From: Pseudomonas canadensis
GTDB lineage: Bacteria > Pseudomonadota > Gammaproteobacteria > Pseudomonadales > Pseudomonadaceae
Reading direction: 5' to 3'
Assembly: GCF_000503215.1 (NCBI RefSeq)
Contig: NZ_AYTD01000011.1
Location: 186,001 to 250,000, forward strand
Length of the DNA stretch: 64,000 nucleotides
This document shows positions 18,835-26,723 of this stretch, piece after piece (position 1 is the stretch's first letter; every line of letters starts with the position of its first letter). Below the pieces are notes generated by a model that was not told the DNA's origin, did not search any database, and saw only the letters and a list, made by a program, of their open reading frames with translations. The position numbers and the translations under genes were made by a program.

Positions 18835-19263
18835 TCAGCGTTTGGCCTTGGCCAGGTAAGGCGCCAGGCGTCGGCCCATTTCCTCACCCAGGGCTTGCAG
18901 CCCGCTCAACGGGCGGATCATCACTTCAAACTCGATGATCTGCCCGTGTTCGTTGAAGCGGATCAGGTCGATGCCCTTGAGCTGCTTGTCGCCCACGCGC
19001 GCGCTGAATTCCAGCACCACACTCAGGCCATCGCCGGTGGCGAGTTCACGGTGATAGGTGAAGTCTTCGAAGACGTTGATCACCGTATTGAGGATCATCG
19101 ACACCACCGGCGCGCCAGGGTAGGGCGTATGAGCCATAGGCGAGCGGAAGACGGCGTCGGGCGCCAACAGTTCGGGCAGGGCCTTGAGGTCACGATTGGC
19201 TAACATCGCGTGCCAGCGTTGCAGGGTGTGTGCAGCCGCAGGGTTGAGCGTGAGTTCGGACAT
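18835..19263 (-). CDS. NTF2/SnoaL-like fold protein
   Basis: 142 residues with the cone-shaped NTF2/SnoaL pattern: helix TLQRWHAMLANRDLKALPEL, LLAPDAVFRSP, then strands ending GIDLIRFNEHGQIIEFEVMI. Proteins of this kind act as small isomerases, lyases or binding proteins, and the substrate cannot be assigned. The gene is single, with a dyad-symmetric element about 80 nt upstream (19331-19362) that could regulate it. Confidence 0.8.
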   Translation of the reverse strand: MSELTLNPAAAHTLQRWHAMLANRDLKALPELLAPDAVFRSPMAHTPYPGAPVVSMILNTVINVFEDFTYHRELATGDGLSVVLEFSARVGDKQLKGIDLIRFNEHGQIIEFEVMIRPLSGLQALGEEMGRRLAPYLAKAKR

Positions 19264-19330
19264 GTTCTGTACCTGTTCTTATGGTGGGAAGGCATTTCAC
19301 CTGCCCAACATAAGAGCGGTATCCAAATAG

Positions 19331-19362
19331 GGTCAATCACCCTAACTTACAGTTAAGTGACC
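19331..19362. promoter_or_regulatory. Nested inverted repeat upstream of NTF2-type gene
   Basis: An inner dyad ACTTA-CAGT-TAAGT (19345-19358) lies inside outer arms GGTCA / TGACC (19331-19335, 19358-19362). It sits between the divergent-facing ends of the NTF2-type gene and the alpha-E gene and only the former starts nearby, so it is a candidate operator. No regulator gene is adjacent. Confidence 0.4.
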
Positions 19363-19371
19363 TAAACGTAC

Positions 19372-20322
19372 TTAGACCATCTCCAGGTACGAGCTGTGAA
19401 TCGCCCGCGCCAACTCGCGCACGGTGTCGATAAAGTCCGTTAGACGGGCGTGCAATCCCTCCTCAAGAATCTCATCGATCCCGGTGTACCTCAGCCGCGC
19501 CTCGAACTCCGCCGCCAGGCGCTGCGCCGTACGCCCATAACTGCCGGGCAGGTCCGCCAGGATATGGCTCAGTTCTTCGATGCAGGCATGCAACGAACGC
19601 GGCACATCACTGCGCAACAGCAGCAACTCGGACACGGAGCGGGCATTCAGCGCGTTCGGGTACAACTCGGTATACGCCTCGAATGAGGACAACGCGCGGA
19701 GCAGGGCGCTCCACTGGTAATAACCGCGTGCCGACAAGTCGCTGACTTCTTCCGACTCCTCGCCAAACATTTCGTAGCGCGCATCCAGCAAGCGCAAGGT
19801 GTTGTCGGCGCGCTCGACAAAGGTACCCAGGCGGATAAACCGATAGGCGTCATTGCGCATGATCGTCCCCGACGTCGCTCCCCGGAACAGGTGCGAGCGC
19901 TGCTTGACCCAATCACAGAAGTGGCTGATGCCATGCCGCGCCAGGCCGCCGGCGGCGATGCTGCGCATTTCGAGCCACGTGGCGTTGAGGTTTTCCCACA
20001 TGTCGGCGGTGATGCGCCCGCGTACCGCATGGGCATTGCCGCGAGCGGCACGCAGGCAGTTGTAGATGCTCGCGGGGTTCTCTTCGTCGAGGGCGAAAAA
20101 GTGCAGCATGCGCTCGGCGTCCAGCTGTTTATGACGTTCCAGGTAGCTGTCCAGGGTGCCGCTGCTGAGCAACGACATCGCCAGTTCATCCAACCCGTCA
20201 CTGCGCCCGGCCTGGGGCATCAACGACAGGGAATAACTGACTTCGAGCATGCGCGCCAGGTTCTCGGCGCGTTCCAGGTAACGGGACATCCAGTACAGAT
20301 CTGCGGCGGTTCTACTCAACAT
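19372..20322 (-). CDS. Alpha-E domain protein
   Basis: 316 residues, almost entirely helical. It has the family-typical start LSRTAADLYWMSRYLERAEN and the motif FVERADNTLRLLDARY. Alpha-E proteins are found beside circularly permuted ATP-grasp proteins and transglutaminase-like proteins and are thought to take part in an unidentified peptide-like ligation pathway. It lies 2 nt downstream of the ATP-grasp gene, matching that standard pairing. No transglutaminase gene follows here. Confidence 0.9.
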   Translation of the reverse strand: MLSRTAADLYWMSRYLERAENLARMLEVSYSLSLMPQAGRSDGLDELAMSLLSSGTLDSYLERHKQLDAERMLHFFALDEENPASIYNCLRAARGNAHAVRGRITADMWENLNATWLEMRSIAAGGLARHGISHFCDWVKQRSHLFRGATSGTIMRNDAYRFIRLGTFVERADNTLRLLDARYEMFGEESEEVSDLSARGYYQWSALLRALSSFEAYTELYPNALNARSVSELLLLRSDVPRSLHACIEELSHILADLPGSYGRTAQRLAAEFEARLRYTGIDEILEEGLHARLTDFIDTVRELARAIHSSYLEMV

Positions 20323-20324
20323 AC

Positions 20325-21734
20325 TCAGCCCTCCACCACCCAGGTGTCCTTGGTTCCGCCGCCTTGCGACGAGTTGACGATCAACGAGCCTTCCTTCAGC
20401 GCCACGCGGGTGAGGCCGCCGGGGACCAGGCGGGTTTCCTTGCCCGAGAGCACAAAGGGCCGTAGGTCGATATGCCGTGGGGCGATGCCGTTTTCGACAA
20501 AGGTGGGGCAGGTGGACAGGCTCAGGGTCGGCTGGGCGATGTAGGCGTGGGGCCTGGCCTTGATGCGTTGGCGGAAATCCTCGATCTCGGCCGCGCTGGA
20601 GGCCGGGCCGACCAGCATGCCGTAGCCGCCGGAGCCCTGGGTTTCCTTGACCACCAGTTCCGGCAGGTTGGCCAGCACGTGGGACAGTTCATCCGGCTTG
20701 CGGCACTGGAAAGTCGGTACGTTCTGTAACACCGGTTCTTCATCCAGGTAGAAACGGATCATTTCCGGCACATAGGGGTAGATCGATTTGTCGTCGGCCA
20801 CGCCGGTGCCAATGGCGTTGGCCAGCACCACATTGCCGGCGCAATAGGCGGCGACCAGGCCGGGAACGCCGAGCATCGACTCAGGGTTGAAGGCCTTGGG
20901 GTCGAGGAAGGCGTCGTCGATACGCCGGTAGATCACATCTACCGGCTTGGGGCCGTCGGTGGTGCGCATGAACACCTTGAGGTCCTGCACGAACAGGTCC
21001 GCGCCCTCTACCAACTCAACGCCCATTTCACGGGCCAGGAACGCATGTTCAAAGAACGCGCTGTTGAAGCGGCCTGGCGTCAGCACCACCACGTTAGGGT
21101 TGTCCAGGCGGCTTGAGCTTTTCAGGGTCTTGAGCAGCAGGTTGGGGTAGTGGTCCACCGGCGCGATACGTTGCTTGGCGAACACCTCGGGGAAGAGGCG
21201 CATCATCATCTTGCGGTCTTCGAGCATGTAGCTCACGCCGCTGGGGGTGCGCAGGTTGTCTTCAAGCACGTAGTAGGTGCCGTCACCGTCGCGCACCAGG
21301 TCCACGCCGGAAATGTGCGAATAGATGTCGCGGTGCAGGTCCAGGCCGACCATGGCTTTCTGGTAACCCTCGTTGCCCAGCACCTGGTCCGCTGGAATGA
21401 TCCCGGCCTTGATGATGCGCTGGTCGTGGTAGATGTCGGCGAGGAACATGTTCAGCGCGTTGACGCGCTGGATACAGCCGCGTTCGATCACGCTCCACTC
21501 GCTGGCGGGGATGCTGCGCGGGATGATGTCGAAGGGGATCAGGCGCTCGGTGTCTTGCTCGTCGCCATACAAGGTGAAGGTGATCCCGGCGCGATGGAAC
21601 AGTAAATCGGCTTCACGGCGACGTTGGGCCAGCAGTTCCGGCGGCGTGTTGGCCAGCCAGCGGGAAAAATCCTGGTAATGCGCACGGCATACGCCGTTTG
21701 CGTCATTCATTTCATCAAAGAAAGATCGAGCCAT
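20325..21734 (-). CDS. Circularly permuted ATP-grasp type 2 protein
   Basis: 469 residues starting MARSFFDEMNDANGV with AAGG upstream. Diagnostic stretches are RIIPFDIIPR-like (LIPFDIIPRSIPASEW), LFLADIYHDQ, GVDLVRDGDGTYYVLEDN, LRTPSGVSYMLEDR, DVIYRRIDDAFLDP and VVKETQGSGGYGM. The permuted ATP-grasp fold implies ATP-dependent carboxylate-amine or thiol ligation, but no substrate is known for the family. It is cotranscribed with the alpha-E gene. The ~500 bp upstream, to the next gene at 22239, holds its promoter region and REP element B. Confidence 0.92.
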   Translation of the reverse strand: MARSFFDEMNDANGVCRAHYQDFSRWLANTPPELLAQRRREADLLFHRAGITFTLYGDEQDTERLIPFDIIPRSIPASEWSVIERGCIQRVNALNMFLADIYHDQRIIKAGIIPADQVLGNEGYQKAMVGLDLHRDIYSHISGVDLVRDGDGTYYVLEDNLRTPSGVSYMLEDRKMMMRLFPEVFAKQRIAPVDHYPNLLLKTLKSSSRLDNPNVVVLTPGRFNSAFFEHAFLAREMGVELVEGADLFVQDLKVFMRTTDGPKPVDVIYRRIDDAFLDPKAFNPESMLGVPGLVAAYCAGNVVLANAIGTGVADDKSIYPYVPEMIRFYLDEEPVLQNVPTFQCRKPDELSHVLANLPELVVKETQGSGGYGMLVGPASSAAEIEDFRQRIKARPHAYIAQPTLSLSTCPTFVENGIAPRHIDLRPFVLSGKETRLVPGGLTRVALKEGSLIVNSSQGGGTKDTWVVEG

Positions 21735-21961
21735 TCCAGTACCTTGTCAGTGCCGAGGGGAACAGGGGTGGCACTGCCGTTTCAAAAAACGCATTTTTTA
21801 TGAGCCCGTGGCGGTGGGTGCCAATGGGCCTGGTCCTTACTTTCTTATGGGGTCGGCTCTGGGTCGGGGGGTAACCAATGCTCCTGTATCCGGGCAGATG
21901 AATGGATAAAGCAATGCTTGTGCCGGAAATCCTATTCAAGCTGTCGAGCTGAGAGGCTTTT

Positions 21962-22103
21962 GTAGTGAGCGGGCTTGCCCCGCGCTGGAGTGCGCAGCGC
22001 TCCCGCTTATTTTGGGGCCGCTGCGCAGCCCAGCGCGGGGCAAGCCCGCTCACCACAGAAGCCCGCTCACCACAAAAGCCAGGCCACCACAAAAGCCAGA
22101 TCA
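21962..22103. repeat. REP/BIME element B
   Basis: Starts GTAGTGAGCGGGCTTGCCCCGCGCTGG and ends with the mirror CAGCGCGGGGCAAGCCCGCTCACCAC at 22056, followed by decaying partial copies of the right arm (GCCCGCTCACCACA, then GCCACCACA) to about 22103. Each arm holds a GCGGG-CTTGC-CCCGC hairpin behind GTRG. The rest of the gap (21735-21961) shows no coding potential or strong structure to my reading. Confidence 0.85.
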
Positions 22104-22238
22104 CCCCCAAAAGCCAGTCCAGCACTGAACCCCGCTCAACACAGTGCACTCCATGCTCCGACTTGGTGCATGAACCAACTTGAACTTCACCCGCCCCCGA
22201 TTCTTCTAACGGGACACGAACCCGCATGGAGCACCGCC

Positions 22239-22784
22239 GTGCCCAGAATCATCTCACCGCAAACCCCGGAATCGAGCCTGCCCGATCACAGCGAGCACAA
22301 CGCCAAGATCTTCGGCTCGCCCAAAGACCGCCTCGACTTTTACCGGCGCGAAATCCAGTACGAAACCACCATCCTTGCCAACCGTACCGACGCCTACCTC
22401 ACCGCGCAGTCTTTCCTGGTGATCGCCTTTGTGTCGGGCATGGGCAACCTCAACCCCGAGTGGGGCAAGTTGTTCACCGTGGTGGTGCCGATTTTCCTCG
22501 CTGTGTTGGGCATCCTCAGCTCCCTCAACGCATGGCCTGGGATCCGTGCGGCGTATGACATCATCGATCACTGGCACTTCAAGCAAAGCGAGCTATTGCG
22601 CAGCGAGCCGGTGATGGGCATGGCGTACGACGAGTCGCCGCTGTTTTCCGAAATGGAGTCGTCGCACAAGGGTTATCGCAAGTCGTTGCTGTTTTCCATG
22701 CGCGCGCCCTGGTTATTCATGGTGTTCTGGGTGCTGCTCGCTGCGTACGCGTTTTACATCCAGGTCGACAACCCCGGGTCCTAA
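22239..22784 (+). CDS. Small two-helix membrane protein, function unknown
   Basis: 181 residues from a GTG at 22239 with GGAG 7 nt upstream; an ATG at 22170 in frame is possible but lacks a good ribosome site. A soluble N-terminus (GSPKDRLDFYRREIQYETT) is followed by TM1 (~SFLVIAFVSGM), TM2 (LFTVVVPIFLAVLGILSSL), a polar loop with HWHFKQSELL, and a last hydrophobic helix (PWLFMVFWVLLAAYAFYI). I do not recognise the family. Two tiny acidic-protein genes follow on the same strand. Confidence 0.7.
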   Translation: MPRIISPQTPESSLPDHSEHNAKIFGSPKDRLDFYRREIQYETTILANRTDAYLTAQSFLVIAFVSGMGNLNPEWGKLFTVVVPIFLAVLGILSSLNAWPGIRAAYDIIDHWHFKQSELLRSEPVMGMAYDESPLFSEMESSHKGYRKSLLFSMRAPWLFMVFWVLLAAYAFYIQVDNPGS

Positions 22785-22854
22785 ACCGATGGAACTTCAT
22801 CACCCTGGGCATGACCTTAACTCTACCCAGGCGACATTTTCCGAGAGGTAAGCC

Positions 22855-23016
22855 ATGAGCACAGACAAACAACCCGCCACCGGTGCCGATGCGCCCAAAG
22901 ACCCGGTGCCAGCGAAAGATCCCAAGGCCAAGGAAAACGACTACAGTCCAGACTTCAAGCCCAAGCCTGAGCCCAAGCCTGAAACCGATGCCGATATCGA
23001 CACCCAAGGCGGTTAG
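22855..23016 (+). CDS. Small hydrophilic Lys/Pro/Asp-rich protein
   Basis: 53 residues from an ATG with GAGAGG 6 nt upstream. The composition is low complexity (KDPVPAKDPKAKEND, then KPKPEPKPE), with no Cys, Trp or hydrophobic core, so it is probably disordered. Codon positions are well formed and the ribosome site is good, so I think it is expressed. Function unknown. It sits in a same-strand run with the membrane protein upstream and a second small protein downstream. Confidence 0.6.
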   Translation: MSTDKQPATGADAPKDPVPAKDPKAKENDYSPDFKPKPEPKPETDADIDTQGG

Positions 23017-23027
23017 AGGAGACGGTC

Positions 23028-23162
23028 ATGTCCAAAGAACTTGATGAAGAACTCAACGACCCCGGTAATGAAGACCCCGGGTCATTGATGGACGATGCAG
23101 AAGTGCCGCTCAACGATCTGGATGAAGCGGCGGATGTGGGTAACACCGAGCGTCAAGACTGA
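23028..23162 (+). CDS. Small acidic protein
   Basis: 44 residues (MSKELDEELNDPGNEDPGS...), strongly acidic, with AGAGGAGA 6-13 nt before the ATG. It ends in the antiparallel tail of the antiporter gene (10-bp overlap). No known domain. The neighbouring 53-residue gene is also hydrophilic, and the pair may be cotranscribed. Confidence 0.6.
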   Translation: MSKELDEELNDPGNEDPGSLMDDAEVPLNDLDEAADVGNTERQD

Positions 23163-24505
23163 GTATTCACCCGGGCACGTCGTTCATACCACACCAGCAT
23201 AGGCTGGGTACTCAGGCCATGAACGACGATGCTCAGGGCGATCACCGACAAGGTCAGGTTCACCGCCACGGCGCTGCTGGTGCCAATCAGTCCGTGATTG
23301 AGCGCGTAAAACAGGTAGTAAATGCTGCCGATCCCGCGAATGCCGAACCATCCCATCAGGCTGCGCTGCTGACGATCAATCAGGCGTCCCCACGGCATCG
23401 CCAGCACACTGATCGGCCGAATCACGCAAAACAACAGCGCCGCCATCGGCAATGCGCGCCAATCCCAGTGGCTTATCAGCACGATCCCCAGTACCGTCAC
23501 CAGGAACACCTCCATCGAGCGTTCCACCAGGCTGCCGAATGACAGCATGTCGCCCATCATGACGCCGGCGGCGATCTGGGTGTCCTTCAGTTCGCTCACA
23601 TCCCCTTGCAACGCGCGGTCTGGCTCGATTTCCAAATGGCCTACCACCGGCAACGCCAGATGCTCCGACGGCGTTTTTGAGTTTCCGGTGGAGCGGAATT
23701 CCGCCTGGCGCAAACCAAGCCCGGCCGCAAACACGGACAGAAAGCCATAACCGCCCACTGCCTCGGCGACCACGTAGGCCAGCGCAATCAGAGCGAGGGT
23801 CAGGTAGTCATTGGGCGAGAGCGTGCTGTCACTGTTGGTGATGCGCAGCCACAACGTCGCGCGGCCGATGCCCCGGCCCATCCAGTAGCCGATCAACAAC
23901 CCGGCCGGCACCGCCCACAACAAGTTCTTCAATACCCAACCGCCTAGCCAATCGCCGTCAAACCCGCCGTGTTGCATGAACAGCAGGGCAAAAATCACAA
24001 AGGGAAAGGCGGTGCCATCGTTCAAGCCCGCTTCGCCGGACAATCCGAAGCGCAGCGGGTCGTAATCCTGAGCGTTATTGACCTGCACCAGGCCTGCCAG
24101 CACCGGATCCGTTGGCGCCAGTATCGCGCCCACCAGCAGCGACACGCCCCACGACAGCGTAAACAGGTAATGCAGCGCGAGGCTGATCCCCAGGATGGTC
24201 AGCAGCATCACCGGCCCGGCCATGCCAAACGCGATGCGCCAGGTACGGTGCTTGAGCGGCAAGCGCAGTTTCAAGCCGCTGACAAACAGCGAAAACAGCA
24301 CGGCGACTTCCGTGAGGTGCTCCATCCAGCGTGCGGAGTGCTGGATGTCCAGGTGCAGCAGGTCTACGCCAAGGGGGCCAATTCCCACGCCCAGCAGTAG
24401 GCACACCGCCGAGGTCGTGACCGGCATCCAGCGCAGAAAGGAAGAGGTGAGGGCGAGCGTGAGCAACACGGCGCCCAGTACGGCCATCCACAAAATAAAA
24501 GTCAT
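23153..24505 (-). CDS. CPA1-type Na+(K+)/H+ antiporter
   Basis: 450 residues with ~12 membrane helices. Family features are LLLGVGIGPLGVDLL near the N-terminus, LLVGAILAPTDPVLA (the conserved TDP), and SGEAGLNDGTAFPFVI, the substrate-site acidic motif of NhaP/NHE-type antiporters. A short C-terminal tail with no CAP_ED or RCK domain is present. It would exchange internal Na+ or K+ for protons. It is a single gene, with 57 nt to the LysR gene behind it. Confidence 0.9.
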   Translation of the reverse strand: MTFILWMAVLGAVLLTLALTSSFLRWMPVTTSAVCLLLGVGIGPLGVDLLHLDIQHSARWMEHLTEVAVLFSLFVSGLKLRLPLKHRTWRIAFGMAGPVMLLTILGISLALHYLFTLSWGVSLLVGAILAPTDPVLAGLVQVNNAQDYDPLRFGLSGEAGLNDGTAFPFVIFALLFMQHGGFDGDWLGGWVLKNLLWAVPAGLLIGYWMGRGIGRATLWLRITNSDSTLSPNDYLTLALIALAYVVAEAVGGYGFLSVFAAGLGLRQAEFRSTGNSKTPSEHLALPVVGHLEIEPDRALQGDVSELKDTQIAAGVMMGDMLSFGSLVERSMEVFLVTVLGIVLISHWDWRALPMAALLFCVIRPISVLAMPWGRLIDRQQRSLMGWFGIRGIGSIYYLFYALNHGLIGTSSAVAVNLTLSVIALSIVVHGLSTQPMLVWYERRARVNTQS

Positions 24506-24562
24506 CGAACGTGTACCGGGCCGTGGTCTGTTCAGCTTGGAGGACTGCGGCGCGTCACCGGT

Positions 24563-25489
24563 TCAATGTGATTGGATCAATTGCGAACCGATGGTCTTCA
24601 GGCGAATCATGTCCATCAATTGCCGCAACCCCGGCTGTGACTGGCGCCGGCTGGGGTAATACATGCACAACGGCTCGCCCATGCAGGCCCAGTCCGGCAT
24701 GACTTCCAGCAGGCGCCCCTCCTTGAGTTCCTGCTCCACGCGGTTGGACAGGCAGTAGGCAATCCCCACCCCTTGCAACGCGGCATTGACGATTGTTTCA
24801 GTGTCGGCCGCGCTGAAGTGGCCGGGCACGTCGATGCGTTGTTGCCGTGCGCCGTTGCCCAATTCCCATTTGTAGGTGGTCTTGTCCCCCAGGTACATGC
24901 GGATGCAACTGTGTTGCAGCAGGTCTTTGGGCTCCTGCGGCGTTCCGCTTCGAGCAAGATAGGCGGGGGAGGCGACCATGATCCAGCGCAGTTCGCCGGT
25001 CAGCGGCACGGCGACCATGTCTTGGGGCACGGTGGCACCGTAGCGGATACCCGCGTCGTAACCTTCAGCGATGATATCGATCATCTGGTCCTGCACGATC
25101 AGGTCCAGGCGCAGTTGCGGGTAGGCGGCGCAAAAATCCCCAAGAATCGGCGCCAACAGCAAGACCGCCGCGTCCCGTGGCACATTCAGGCGCAGCCGGC
25201 CGATCGGGGCCTCGCGGTACAGCTCCAGGGTGTCGAGGCCGTCCTTGATGGTGGCAAACCCCTGAATGAGTTTTTCCGCCAGTAGCGTGCCGGCATCGGT
25301 GGGTTCCACCGCGCGGCTGGTGCGGTAGAGCAGCTTCACGCCCAGGCGGGTTTCCAGGTTGCGCATGGTGTGGCTCAACGCCGAGGTGGTCACGCCCAGT
25401 TCATGGGCGGCGTGGCGGAAGCTGCGGCGGCGGATGATCGCCATGAACACGTTGAGATCAGCCAATTCGGAACGGTTGAAAGCAGCCAT
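24563..25489 (-). CDS. LysR-family transcriptional regulator
   Basis: 308 residues. The N-terminal winged helix contains FRHAAHELGVTTSALSHTMRNLETRLGVKLLYRTSRAVEPT, cited here by its ends FRHAAHELG and LLYRTSRAV (residues ~24-65). The effector-binding domain includes the CrgA-subgroup-like motif GYDAGIRYGATVPQDM. Transcribed divergently from the aldo/keto reductase gene with a shared 113-bp promoter gap, so that gene is the likely target. Confidence 0.9.
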   Translation of the reverse strand: MAAFNRSELADLNVFMAIIRRRSFRHAAHELGVTTSALSHTMRNLETRLGVKLLYRTSRAVEPTDAGTLLAEKLIQGFATIKDGLDTLELYREAPIGRLRLNVPRDAAVLLLAPILGDFCAAYPQLRLDLIVQDQMIDIIAEGYDAGIRYGATVPQDMVAVPLTGELRWIMVASPAYLARSGTPQEPKDLLQHSCIRMYLGDKTTYKWELGNGARQQRIDVPGHFSAADTETIVNAALQGVGIAYCLSNRVEQELKEGRLLEVMPDWACMGEPLCMYYPSRRQSQPGLRQLMDMIRLKTIGSQLIQSH

Positions 25490-25552
25490 TTCAAGTCTCT
25501 TGCGCAGGAATTCGGCTGCATGCGGCGTTGAGCCCGATTCAACCGTGGATGA

Positions 25553-25575
25553 CTTAGAGTAATTGTTTTTCTAAG
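25553..25575. promoter_or_regulatory. Candidate LysR box between lysR and AKR genes
   Basis: Inverted repeat CTTAGA-N11-TCTAAG containing the T-N11-A pattern typical of LysR-family operators. It lies 28 nt before the AKR start and 64 nt before the LysR start. Assignment to this regulator is inferred from position. Confidence 0.55.
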
Positions 25576-25602
25576 CATTATTGCGCGCCATGGGATTTTT
25601 TT

Positions 25603-26586
25603 ATGCACGTTGAGACCATCAGAATTGCCGGCATCGACCAAGCGGTCTCGCGGATTGCCCTCGGTACCTGGTCCATGGGCGGGCACCTGTGGGGTGGGGC
25701 GGACAATGAACAAGCCATCCGCACCCTGCGCCATGCCCTGGCAATCGGCATCAACCTGATCGACACCGCGCCGGTGTACGGCTTTGGCCTGTCCGAAGAG
25801 CTGATCGGCAAAGCCCTGCGTGGCGTGCGCCACAGCGCGGTGATCGCGACCAAGGCCGGGCTGCAATGGGACACCGGCACTCCCCGGCGCAACGCCACGG
25901 CCCAGCGCATCCGCAAGGAAGTCGAAGACTCCCTGGTACGCCTGCAAACCGACTACATCGACCTTTACCAGATCCACTGGCCCGACCCGCTGGTGGCCCA
26001 GGAAGAAACCGCCGATGAGCTGGAACGCCTGCGCCGCGAAGGCAAGATCCTCGCGGTCGGCGTGAGTAACTATTCCTCCGCGCAGATGGACGATTTCAGC
26101 CAGTACACCGCACTCGCCACGGTGCAGCCGCCCTATAACCTGTTCGAACGGGCCATCGACAGCGACATACTGCCTTACGCCAAGCAGCATTCCCTGGTGG
26201 TTTTGGCTTACGGTCCGCTGTGCCGGGGGTTGCTCAGCGGCAGCATGCACTCGGCGACGGGCTTTACCGGCGATGATGTGCGCACGCTCGACCCCAAGTT
26301 CAAGGCGCCGCGTTTCGAGCAATACCTGGCCGCCGTGGCCGCGCTGGATATGTATGCCCGCGAATGCCACGGCAAATCGGTACTGGCCCTGGCCCTGCGC
26401 TGGGTGCTCGACCAAGGCCCGACCATCGCCCTGTGGGGCGCACGGCGGCCGGAGCAGTTGAAGGGCTACGAAGAAGCCTTCGGCTGGCACCTCACGCCCG
26501 AAGACCTGACGCATATCGACCGTATCCTGGCCAGCACGATAAAAGATCCGATCGGCCCGGAATTTATGGCCCCGCCCAAGCGTTAA
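25603..26586 (+). CDS. Aldo/keto reductase
   Basis: 327 residues with an AKR TIM-barrel. Catalytic tetrad candidates are Asp in LIDTAPVYGFG (with its Tyr), Lys in VIATKAGLQWD, and His in YQIHWPDP. The C-terminal NADPH-site pattern is WGARRPEQL. It reduces aldehydes or ketones with NAD(P)H; the substrate is not readable. The ribosome site is weak (GGGA then a T-run). Regulation by the divergent LysR is likely. Confidence 0.9.
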   Translation: MHVETIRIAGIDQAVSRIALGTWSMGGHLWGGADNEQAIRTLRHALAIGINLIDTAPVYGFGLSEELIGKALRGVRHSAVIATKAGLQWDTGTPRRNATAQRIRKEVEDSLVRLQTDYIDLYQIHWPDPLVAQEETADELERLRREGKILAVGVSNYSSAQMDDFSQYTALATVQPPYNLFERAIDSDILPYAKQHSLVVLAYGPLCRGLLSGSMHSATGFTGDDVRTLDPKFKAPRFEQYLAAVAALDMYARECHGKSVLALALRWVLDQGPTIALWGARRPEQLKGYEEAFGWHLTPEDLTHIDRILASTIKDPIGPEFMAPPKR

Positions 26587-26629
26587 CGACCTCTTTGAAC
26601 CATAAACGACACGGCCGCAAACTTACCCA

Positions 26630-26645
26630 TTGAACGACTGTTCAG
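26630..26645. promoter_or_regulatory. Operator copy 1 (TTGAAC-N4-GTTCAG)
   Basis: Dyad TTGAAC GACT GTTCAG, 79 nt upstream of the aminotransferase-ABC fusion gene. It matches, apart from the spacer and last base, the dyad between tetR and the deacylase gene at 32537-32552. A further TTGAAC half-site follows at 26647-26652. It is the probable binding site of the BetI-like regulator encoded at 31862. Confidence 0.6.
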
Positions 26646-26723
26646 TTTGAACTATGTTGACCGCATCCACCCGTTTCCACCCGACGGGTTCGCGCTGTTT
26701 CTTCTTGAACAAGAGGCTCTGGC

